Below, piece after piece: positions 55,000 through 64,000 of a stretch of DNA of 64,000 nucleotides; the stretch's first letter is position 1, and the number at the start of each line of letters is the position of its first letter. Made by a program: the position numbers and the translations under genes. Source of the DNA: Polytrichum commune (Eukaryota; Streptophyta; Polytrichopsida; Polytrichales; Polytrichaceae); the NCBI GenBank assembly GCA_950295325.1, contig OX485804.1, forward strand, positions 50,456,429 through 50,520,428, in the 5' to 3' direction. The notes below the pieces were generated by a model. That model saw only the letters and a program-made list of their open reading frames with translations, searched no databases and was not told the DNA's origin.

Positions 55000-56640
55000 C
55001 AGTGTATATGTTTGACAAAGTTTTTGCAAGTTTTTCTCTTTTGAGACGCAAAAACTTGCACAAAAAAAAAATGCACGTCAATTGACACGCACAATCTAGA
55101 AATTGACACATACTGTGACTTGTGAAGAAAAAAACCACATGTCAATTGACACACTAGAAATTGAAATGACACATATTACTTGAGTACTATAAAGTGCAGC
55201 TCAAGTATCCGGAAAACATAACCCATAACAGTAGGAGAATTTCCTACACTCACTCACATACTTAAGTTCAACTTTGCTCTTGCAATTTCCTTTCTAACCG
55301 GGAGCTAAGACAGTGATCGGAGAGCAAGACTAACTAGGAACATGGAGAGGCAAATGTTTGTATCACCGTGGTGCTTGCACATCCTCCACTCCATATGAGT
55401 TTTTTCTTGCTTCCAACCATTGTGAGTTTTTTCTTGCTTCCAACCATTGTGAGTTTTTCTTGCTTTCAACAAAAGTTGTTTTGAGCAATTCCCTTTGAAT
55501 CGCAAAGCTCCCTTGTTGAAAGCATTTGAATCCCTTTGAGCTTTCTTGGAGCTGGAGAGGCTTCTTATTGCAAAAATGACGCAAATTTGGCACGAAGATC
55601 AGCGCATGCTTTCAGTTAGGATTGATTGTAGCACACTTTGTTCCAGAGTGAATTGTTATGTTGGGATAATTAACCTGTAATTATGAAGTTGTGATTGTTT
55701 ATCATGTCATTTTTTATCCGGGAATGGTCCTATGTTTGGTCGTACAAGCAAGAAGTTGGGAAAATTCTTGAGGGAATCTGCAGAAAATCTTCAATTGAGT
55801 TATGAAAATAATACAGGAGATCGTATTATTCATGCATTGGCAACCGATGGGCCCAATGAACTACAACAATGCGTATTGTTGGGTGCATCTTATGTGCAAA
55901 GAGTTGTTCATGCTTTGAACGATTGTTTCCCATACCTTCCAATATTCAATGCAGCCAAACTTTTCAGCCCTCGTAATTATCCAAGCGATGATAGTGACCG
56001 AATCACAAATACCATATTGTGGCTCAAAATGATATTGTTGAAGGTTCAATACACTGAAGAAGAGAGTGGCATGTGTAAGGGAGAGCTCTTGGAATTTACG
56101 GAAACACTTCGACATGAGTGTGAGAACAAAACGATATTTGAGGCTTGGCGCATATGTGGTAGCAATTTGGAATGGCACACAAATTGGCCTAAACTTATGC
56201 AACTTTGGCAAAAAAAAAAGTATACTCATTCCATCAAGTATAGCTATTTGTGAGAGAGGATTTTCCAAACAAAATGCAATCAAAAGCCACTTGCGCAATG
56301 GGTTGAACTTGAAGACCCTTGATGCTCTTATGCGGGTTTCTCTTTGTGGGCTTGAAGTGGATGCAATGGATTGGGCTACCATCTTCAACATTTGAAGAAA
56401 CATGCAAGACCGAAGGATACTTACGCTCAATTGATAGTTTTTTTTTGGTTACAAATCAAGTTTGTTTTTTATTATTCAAAATATTAGTTTTCTAAAATAT
56501 TCTGTAAGCCAAAAATTGAGGTGACATTTTGGAATAAAATGTAGATGTCAATTGACATTCATTTTTGCTTTTGAAAACGTCACGTGACACTTTGGATTTG
56601 AGGTTGAACGTCACATGAAATTTGTCAAACATACACACTG
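55000..56640 (+). mobile_element. hAT element with partial transposase, 1641 bp
   Basis: Ends CAGTGTATATGTTTGACAAA and the complement of CAGTGTGTATGTTTGACAAA (one mismatch). The 8-bp duplication CATCAGAG (54992-54999 and 56641-56648) is the hAT signature length, and copy A shows the single target. Only the transposase C-terminal part remains, so it is non-autonomous. A short direct repeat (CACAATGGTTGGAAGCAAG complement) lies at about 55395-55460. Confidence 0.96.
55732..56395 (+). pseudogene. hAT transposase C-terminal remnant
   Basis: Frame 55732-56253 covers the end of the catalytic region. After a shift at the A-run near 56212, frame 56066-56395 carries the dimerisation domain (ICERGFSKQNAIKSHLRNGL, then LDALMRVSL). 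The N-terminal zinc finger and most catalytic residues are missing. Confidence 0.87.
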
Positions 56641-57003
56641 CATCAGAGGCAAGTCAACAAGAATGCACTAGTGCAGAAGAAGCCCCTCAGTGCAGACAAG
56701 CTAAAGATAACACAACAACAACAACCAGAAGGACCTTTGAAAGAAGCTGCAGCTGCGAACACAGCCCCCATCCCCAGATGGGAACCCAAAGTCATCTTGA
56801 GGAATAACTCCACTGTATACATGTCCACCGTATACATGTAGGACACGGCTCTGCAGACAGTCTAATCTTGGTCACTTGGAGCTTGCTGATTGTATTTTAA
56901 AGTTGAATGTGCAGAATACAGTCAAGACTCCATAAGGGCCAAGTTGCATGTGCTAGTCCCGGTCCGTTTTTTAAATGGGTGAGAAACGGGTGACATCATC
57001 CAA

Positions 57004-57027
57004 AAAATGGGTGATGTCACCCATTTT
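57004..57027. repeat. Palindrome near the left end of the pogo-like element
   Basis: Perfect 11-bp arms around TG, about 85 bp from the terminus; GGGTGA also recurs just upstream. It may be a subterminal transposase-binding site. Confidence 0.7.
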
Positions 57028-58499
57028 ATGGAGGGGTACTTCTATAGTATGTGGGCTGCTGGTTTTTTTCAATTTCCTCCATATTTTAGCGTTGGCCGGG
57101 GATTCGTGGCACTCATGTATTCTCATTAGTGAGAGTTCATTCATCTTCGCGGATGAGATGAACCACTTTAGACACTTCCATATGTCATCGGCTCCTTGTC
57201 TCAAGGGTTTCAAAAATACCAAGTTTTAGTAGTTTTAAAAATCCTAGTCTAATCTAATACTTAAGGCATCAATATAAAGGGGTGTGGACATAAAAACATA
57301 AATAATGCCTCATATAGAAGCAAGTGGGGGCATCATGTGTTGCCAACCTATCACTACTAATCCGGTTATTTCTAAGAAAAATTAACATGGACGGACGTTA
57401 AATAACCCCTCACGAACTTTCGGAGGTATCAAATCCGGGTTGGGGCAACCCTTAGAAATTTTCTAAACCCGACCGAAAATTGTTGTCCGCCTTGCCCAAC
57501 TTCGAAAAAAACATTGCCCTTGCATTCTTGAAGGCCGCTTGACTACAAATCCCATATTGAATGCACTTCCCCTTCAAGGTCTAAAATCCAATATATATGT
57601 GCACTTCCAATTTGCAAATAAGCAATTGATTGGGATTTCATTCCGGAAGTGAAAACCATCAATGAAGCACGTAATTAACTTGGAGGTCAAAAACATTACA
57701 AAATCCTCATTAACATTGAGGTTATAATTTTGTGACTTACCATTTGAAATTATCTTTGTCATTCTAATGATAGATTAGTGCAAGTGTTCATAAGATGACA
57801 AAAATAAAACAATGAAGATAGAATAGAAAACATAGGACTAAATAAATAAATAAATATATATAATTTAGGTAATATAATATAAGGTATAAATAAATGATAT
57901 GTTATTTGGAATTAGACTTGTAGGAGAACTTTATGGATGGGGTATACTCAAAAAATCATAAGTTTCTGACTATAGCCTATATGAATTATTGTAATAATTT
58001 ATCCTCGTCACATGGTGTATATTAGTAATTTTAAAATTATTTTCATTATATTTTCATTATAATTATAATTATAATGAATTGATTTTTTTAGTTCACCGAT
58101 TTATCATAAGGTGATATATATTATTTTGACATATTACAAATGTTTGAGCAATCACACCCATGCAAAATAAATGAATTATGAACAAACAAAAAATGTCTAT
58201 GACAACACGTCATAATTATATATTGCACACGTTGATATCTTGTGATATTTATCAAAATAACCATGTGGAATTCAAAGCCACATCATGGCCTTGGAAATAA
58301 CTCATGGGAGGTTAGAAAATAGGCTTAGAACATCCAAGGCCATATCATTGCCCCTTGCCAACTAATTACTATTTACCAAATAGCTATGAGGGAGAAAATA
58401 GGTCTTACATGCCAACTCGGAGGTGTTTCACTAAAGTAAGCTCCATCCGAGCTTCTTGATGGACTCATCCAATTTTTGTTACCGGATGACTTTACTTGA

Positions 58500-59253
58500 G
58501 TGCCACGAATCCCCGGCCATAAGCGTTACCCTTATAAGCGTTATAATTTCATATATGTTAAGAAAATTTTACTCCCCTACAAAAACACAATTGGTAGGAT
58601 TAGTGAGTGTTATTTGTTAAGTGTTATAACATGCTCTACTCCCCTCTTTGTTAATTGCACCTTTATAAGTGTTAATTTTGAGAAAATCAAGGTAATAATA
58701 TATGAGAGCATATATTTTAAAGATGTAATCATATTTATCCCATATTTTTTGCGAACAACTCAACATTGTTGGAGGCACACGGGTGTTCTTGCAATCTCTA
58801 TTGAGAGGGAGATAAAGGAAGCTAGGCGCTTGGTAGAGGTTTACGAAGTTGCTACTCTACTTCATCAACTGACGGTATTATCATATGATAGTGAGGTGGG
58901 TGACGTGATGAATGCTCATGAATACCTCAATTATGACATGGAGTTTGATTTAAACAACCCCTATGAACCTACCGATGAGGAGTTTTTAAATATACATGTA
59001 CTCCTCAAAACATCAATAAATTGATGTTGATGAGGTTATGGTTGATGTGGTAGAAGAAGATGTGGTAGAAGAAGATGTAGGATTTAGTGTTGCTGAGCAT
59101 TCTCTAAAGACTTTGAAAAAATACTTTGAACAAAGACCAAATGATGCCCTATCACACATCAGGAGCATTCAAGAACTCCAGAAGGAGGTTTCATCTCATC
59201 ATTTGGAAGCTTCTTGTCACACTACTATAGACTCTTTCTTTCGGTTAGTTTAG
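58500..59253 (+). pseudogene. Transposase-like C-terminal frames in the pogo-like element
   Basis: Frame 58500-59024 has an alpha-helical part (EIKEARRLVEVYEVATLLHQ) and frame 59038-59253 has LKTLKKYFEQRP, IQELQKE and a TTIDSFF end. The last resembles the TxITDFF-type end of pogo/Tigger transposases. A stop and frame shift lie between the frames and the catalytic DDE part is not recognisable. Assigned mostly from the terminal repeats. Confidence 0.45.
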
Positions 59254-60236
59254 TTGGAAGAATCTCGTCAAATTACTGCTATATAGATTATTTCTTTCAA
59301 TTAGTTTAGTTGAATTATGTATTATCATTTGTACTTTCATTTTTATTTTTATAAAACGTTATGTTCTTCATTTTTAGAAATTTTAAGTGTTATTTCTATA
59401 ATTGTTATTAATCATCGGTATGAAATCTATAAGTGTTACTTGTTATAATTCTATATATGTTATTTTTTGGCTACTCCAGACCTAGAACATTTATAGAATC
59501 CCAACTGTATATGATAGAGTAAACTAGAGTGCATGGGGTTGTGTATGTGCTCCATTATCCGGGGAGGATTTTGGACATAATCGGTCAAGATCCTAGTGTT
59601 TCCAAGTCCAACTGGTTACATGTTGTGAATTTATAGTTTTCCTTTATATAATTAGAAGTATACTCCATAGATGACCTTTGATCCCTAATTTCCTATGTGA
59701 CCATAATCTGGTTGTGAACAATTCGTTCGACCCCTTTCACACCAGTTCGGATAGTTTTCACCCAGGTACGCAACTCCCATATTATACGCAAGGGGCATTG
59801 GCATTAAAACGGCTTAAATGACGGCTTTTGTAAAAAATATATCAACTTATTCAAAAATGAAAGGACCAAAAGGTTGGGTGCAGACCAAATTAATTAAAAT
59901 GAGATGCAAAAAAATTGGGTTACGTATATATATATATATTTTTTTTAAACCTCCACAATGTATATAAAGAATTGAAACACATTTTTTAAGCCTTATAAAG
60001 CATCTAAAAGGGGTGTTAGAAGTAGCTATCAATATAGTATTCTCAAATACTAGCGGGCCCTTTAAAGGTCTCGTTCTTTTGGAAGGATGTGAGCCCGGAA
60101 AAATGCTCACATGTGAAGCAACCTTAACTCAAAACTTGGGAGATGAAAATGCAAAGTAAAGGGGTCAACCTCACCCCTAAAAAGAGGTAACATGAAATAA
60201 ACTAAACTAAAAAGGGGCAAGTGCAATTAACACGCC

Positions 60237-60258
60237 GGGGGGGGGGGGGGGGGGGGGG
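60237..60258 (+). repeat. Run of 22 G
   Basis: Homopolymer at the edge of the gag remnant. It may form a G-quadruplex or reflect a sequencing or assembly length error. Confidence 0.9.
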
Positions 60259-60469
60259 ATGGTGGAGTTTTAGAAGGGAAAGGCCAAGGAGGGGAGGCCA
60301 AACCCGTTTTTTCTTCGGGCGGCCCGAAGATGCCGGGCAACGCGGGGAAAAAAAAAGGAGAGTTGGAGGGATCTCGGGTGGTGGAAGTGGGAGAGCTTAT
60401 TATGCAAGGTTGAGAAAGAGAGACCATGGGGATGAGGCGGAAACCTTGTCTCGCTGTGGAATGAAAGAT

Positions 60470-61654
60470 TCAGTGCGAAGAGCTTGTGGTTTCACGAAGT
60501 GGACCGTGTGACCGTGTTGTCCACAATTGGTGCACCAATATCCGTTTGAACATGACCATACTCTTGAGTTGGAGGCCTATACTGTAATTTATCTTGCATC
60601 ATGTACAACATTTGCTTACTCATAGTTACAAATTGTTGATGCATGACCTCTTTCATGGTGTCTAACAATTCTTATCTCATGTTAGTAAACTTGGATTCCA
60701 CATCTATATCCCCTACCTTGGATGTGGCCTCAATGATCTAGACGGCATGCTGGGAGGTAACCTAGGAGTGATTAAGGGTGTGAAATACTCCGAATTTGCC
60801 GTCGGAATTTTTACCGCATAAGGAGTTGCCGATGCATAAGGAGAAAGAAATACTTCGGAAGGTGGGTTCACCTTCGTAGATACCGGAAGATATTGTGACA
60901 TCGACACTTCTCCAAATCTTACCTTGTTCATTCTTTGATCTAGTCTCTCCACCATCAAAGAGGCATCCACTGCTTGTTGTACGGTTGCTGGATCTTGTAT
61001 CAACACCTCCCACAACACTCGTTCATGTAAAAAATCGAGAAAAAATCCAAGAATGATGTTTTTCTCAAGTCGAGCCGCGTCACATCTATCTTTAACCAAT
61101 TTGAACCTCCGCACAAACTCCGTAATCGTTTCATCATCTCTTTGTTTCAATTGTGACAACACGATAAGAGCACCACGTTGATCTACGACCGTTTCAAATT
61201 TTATTAGAAACGCGTCTCTTAGAGAGGCCCACGTAGGAAATAAAGCGGTATGATTGGACCAAAACCATTCAAGCGCCTTACCCTTCAAAGTAGAAGAAAA
61301 CCACAGTAATGCATATCGATCATCGTTAACCAAACTCATGACAACGACATTGAAAAAACTTTGAACATGCACCCTTGGATCTTAGTTTGGATTTCAATCG
61401 AATGATGGAAAATGAACCATCGGCGTAGCAGGCGGAAGACCCACCGGTTGCACGACGGGTAATGTACTCGTGATAAGTGTTATCGGAGGTGGATCCGGCG
61501 GTTTAGACGCTATGGTTGGCGTTAGTGGAAAACTCTCACCTTCTTCTCCTACTTCTTTATCTTCCAACCAATTATTATGGGTTCGAGATCTAATTATTCT
61601 TCGGTTACTCAAATTTAAAGCATGCATTTCATCTTCAACATCTAATTTAAGCAA
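60470..61654 (-). pseudogene. G2 gag remnant
   Basis: Frames 61654-61394 and 61372-60713 are the same reading frame separated by TGA (61396-61394) and TAA. They carry the retrotransposon gag core (WFSSTLKGKALEWFW; ITEFVRRFKLVKDRC), clearly related to G1 gag. After another stop the frame reaches a decayed knuckle, CTNCGQHGHTVHF with the last Cys replaced (about 60533-60490). Confidence 0.85.
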
Positions 61655-61982
61655 TGAGATTCAATGAACAAAGAGGAGTTTCACAGGGTTTACCTCCGTG
61701 GACGATGATATGCCGCATCACCGCCGCATATGCCTCACATTTTTCTCGCCTCCAAAATGTCGTATCATCGGAGTTTCCGTATGCCAATAGTAGTTGTACG
61801 GTGGGATGAGCTCGGCATGCCGATGCTCCTAGGTATCGGTAACCCCAAATGTCAAATCGGTAGTGCTTTGATCGTCGTAGGTCTTGCGGTTTCAATCTCC
61901 GCGCACTCATGATAGGGCATACAAAAGAATGGCCGTAAATTAGTTCTACGTAGTGAATCCAATCAAGAATTTTTTTTAACAA
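61647..61982 (-). CDS. Small ORF upstream of G2 gag, 111 aa
   Basis: It overlaps the gag start by 8 bp and reads LDWIHYVELIYGHSFVCP and later RREKCEAYAAVMRHI. No domain recognised. It could be a leader ORF or part of the original gag N terminus. Confidence 0.3.
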   Translation of the reverse strand: MLKKILDWIHYVELIYGHSFVCPIMSARRLKPQDLRRSKHYRFDIWGYRYLGASACRAHPTVQLLLAYGNSDDTTFWRREKCEAYAAVMRHIIVHGGKPCETPLCSLNLIA

Positions 61983-62107
61983 AACTATCGTGAACTTCTA
62001 CTTCCATAAATTCTTCTACATCCGAGAAATATTCGTTTTCAATAGACATCTTTAACGGACAACACCTTCTTATAAAATTAGCCTCCTAGATTCCAAATCT
62101 CTTTAAG

Positions 62108-62125
62108 ACTCCCGGCGGACATACC
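62108..62125 (-). promoter_or_regulatory. Primer binding site of G2
   Basis: Minus strand TGGTATGTCCGCCGGGAG, two bases different from the G1 site, just inside the LTR. Confidence 0.6.
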
Positions 62126-63610
62126 AAAATATAAGGTAAAGTAGGCACCCCTTTGGTTTCCAAGCCTAAAGGTTGAATCGTGCTTACCCTTAGTTCACAA
62201 ATAACATTTTCTAAAGTTCAAAAGTCTTCTGAGTGAAAATGTTGTAGTTAGCCTTTTAAGCATCCAATTATTCCAATCTAACCTCAGTGACATTGAAAAC
62301 GGTAACCTAGACCCAGTTAATATAGATTAACTATTAAACTCAACACAAAGGAGACCAAACACTAATATAATATTTTAGAGCTTCTAACTATTTAAGAAGA
62401 AATATGAAAAAATAAAATTTATGTGAGCTGCCTCATGGAAATGCTTATAACTTTTAGTCAAAATTTTAGATTTCAATGAAACTAGTATGAATAGAGAGAT
62501 AATTTTGAGATCTATCTAGACTTATAAAAATGATAGGAAATAAACTCTCTAGTTGGCGGGGGTGAAGCTACAAAGTTAGCAGTACCACAACAAAAGTTGT
62601 CTCACAAAAACGCTTGTAACTTCTAGAAAAAAAATTTAGATTCCAATGAAACTATCTTTGCTGGAAAGAAGACTTCAACATCTATCTATACATATAAGAT
62701 ACATTGGAATCAGACTTAAAGACAAGATGTGACAAGCTTTTGAAGTACATTGTCTCTTCTTGATTCAAAATCACTAACTAATATGATATTCTATATTAAC
62801 TAATTTTGCTCCACTAACAAGAAAAGAGAGGTTATGATCTAACTTGGATATAAATAGACTAATAAAAAATAAATTATACGAAATAATTTTATTTAAATAA
62901 TAAGAACAACATACTCTTTCTCAAGGAGCACAAACACTTAAATTAATAAATGCTAACAACGGGTCCTTCGATCAAGGGTTGATCAAAGTCGGAACCGCTT
63001 GGGTTGGAGAAAAAAATGACTATGCTTGGAGATGATTGAATCTCTAAATGCTCGAGATCGAGGATGAAGTCCAAAATGAAAGAACGGTCATATTGAAGGG
63101 AGCTTCGACGCCCCTTAAATAGGGTTGTCTCCCGCGGTAGAATGAAATACTTATGGGATGTTTTGCCTTGTCACGTCCACCTTCGCATTGGATTCTCTTA
63201 GCGACCGTTAATTCTCCGTATGTAAAAGACTTCATCCCATTTTGATTTAGTAGTGTCAAAAGACACTTGTCAAATTGGATATTCCCTCGTCGAGGCGAAT
63301 CGGCTAAGTCTAAGGAGTATCCTTACTAGTCAATGTCGTTTTACTCCACTTCTTTAATAGTTTTGTGACGTAGTCATTTTGGATTTGGAATATCCTAAAC
63401 CTTTAGCCTTACAACCACTCGATTATTACCTTTAGCTAAGTTAATTTTAAAACAGTCTTATAATAATATGTTACCGCTTGTTCTATTAGGATTTATTTGC
63501 TAAGCTAATTTCTAATTCCCAACTTATCCACCGATATAATATTTACTATATTTGTTATTTACCACTAATACTAGGTCAATTTGATAAAAGAATCAAATTC
63601 AACCTTCACA
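62126..63610 (-). repeat. G2 5' LTR, about 1.48 kb
   Basis: The right edge (CTTCACA at 63610) is fixed by the resumption of repeat R at 63611. The left edge next to the primer site is decayed. Length is close to the 1390 bp of the G1 LTR. Short ORFs inside are not recognised. Confidence 0.62.
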
Positions 63611-64000
63611 TTAATGTGCGAAATTCAACTAATGTGATATCATTTATTTACAACCATTCCAATATAATATGTATGTTTTTTTTCAACTTATTGCTTTAAG
63701 AAAACATCCTCACAACAATCCGAACCAATGTTACTTAACAAGCATGACAAATGAGGGTACTAATTTTTCATCATTGTTACATAATTAACAACAACATGGT
63801 AAGTTATATAGCAATCAATACGATGCTTTCCACTTAGCCAATTACTTTTAATTGTATGATTATATTTTGTATGGAAAATTATTTTCCATCACATGATAAA
63901 ACATATACGTAACAAATAATACAAATATTATCTTTTTATATATTGTTTCATATCCATAAGAAATCATTTAAGAATGCCCATAACACTTCTAAGTGAATGA

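Larger units (their letters stand above)
56919..59507 (+). mobile_element. Pogo/Tigger-like Tc1/mariner element, 2589 bp
   Basis: TA is duplicated at 56917-56918 and 59508-59509, and copy A has the empty GTATATGATAG. The ends CAGTCAAGACTCCATAAGGG and the complement of CAGTTGGGATTCTATAAATG are inverted repeats differing mostly by transitions. CAGT ends with TA duplication fit the pogo branch. Decayed transposase-like frames lie at 58500-59253. A palindrome (AAAATGGGTGA-tg-complement) is at 57004-57027; 57240-58490 is AT-rich without genes. Confidence 0.75.
60088..63610 (-). mobile_element. G2: degenerate Ty3/gypsy element
   Basis: It interrupts repeat copy B between 60087 and 63611. On the minus strand it has an LTR (63610 to about 62126), a primer site like that of G1, a small leader ORF and a gag with stops. 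Protease and pol are absent. Its left edge begins TGTGAGCCC but I could not align it with the right LTR. No matching 5-bp TSD was found, so a deletion probably removed much of the left side, including 947 bp of repeat R. Confidence 0.72.
53989..64000. repeat. Long repeat R, copy B, split by five insertions
   Basis: Blocks matching copy A: 53989-54303, 54566-54837, 54957-54999, 56641-56918, 59508-60087 and 63611-64000, in the same order and orientation (A: 31571 to 34379). The gaps are separate transposable elements, most with perfect duplications whose empty form is seen in A. The repeat probably continues past the window. Confidence 0.9.

Noticed and set aside
60088..60230. 3' LTR of G2
   Set aside because: It begins TGTGAG but does not align with the LTR at 62126-63610, so only the homology break is reported.
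60221..60511. 96-aa ORF with a poly-Gly start
   Set aside because: Arises from the 22-G run and lies antisense to decayed gag.

Overview
The window reads as nuclear DNA of a land plant with a repeat-rich genome, probably an angiosperm. The evidence is plant-type Ty3/gypsy and Ty1/copia LTR retrotransposons with initiator-Met-tRNA primer sites, a textbook Stowaway MITE with TA target duplication, hAT elements with 8-bp target duplications, a short TTTAGGG run, intron-bearing gene fragments, and no bacterial operon structure. I cannot name the species. About half of the window is identifiable transposable element, and many ORFs are shadows.

Layout. (1) 1-5358: the 5' part of a minus-strand Ty3/gypsy element (G1) with a complete LTR and a gag-protease frame still open at the window edge. 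(2) 5359-25241: a nest of three related chromodomain Ty3/gypsy elements (E1, E2, E3, all plus strand). G1 sits inside E1, a reversed solo LTR sits in the E1 3' non-coding region (TSD GTGGG), complete E2 sits in the E1 3' LTR (TSD GGGTG), and a 785-bp MITE sits in the E3 chromodomain region (8-bp TSD). E2 and E3 lack the reverse-transcriptase core and carry a 229-bp tandem repeat made from the RNase H start. All three share one integrase stop codon, yet the two E2 LTRs look identical, so the family appears to move in trans. (3) 25.2-29.8 kb: four palindromes of the form CGAACG-NN-CGTTCG, a GC-rich FCP1-like phosphatase-domain exon, Pro/Ser-rich putative exons, a broken intron-containing mitochondrial ATP synthase beta fragment, and a 21-bp-arm hairpin. 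(4) 30-41 kb: a non-autonomous hAT element, long repeat copy A, AT-rich DNA without convincing genes, and a second member of the MITE family found in E3. (5) 41-52 kb: two degenerate copies of a membrane-protein gene; the longer is interrupted by a MITE and by a truncated Ty1/copia element with an antisense coiled-coil fragment. The apparently intact paralogue lies at 50338-51612 on the minus strand. (6) 53.99-64 kb: repeat copy B, which aligns with copy A but is split by five elements (a short MITE, a Stowaway, a hAT remnant, a pogo/Tigger-like element, and a degenerate gypsy element, G2). Copy A supplies the empty site for most of them.

The only host genes I would put forward are the membrane protein (50338-51612) and, more tentatively, the FCP1-like exon (25790-26557). 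The most unusual biology is the E family: a parasite-like LTR lineage with its RT core deleted, tandem arrays built from its own RNase H and zinc-knuckle segments, LTRs packed with perfect inverted repeats, and signs of very recent movement.
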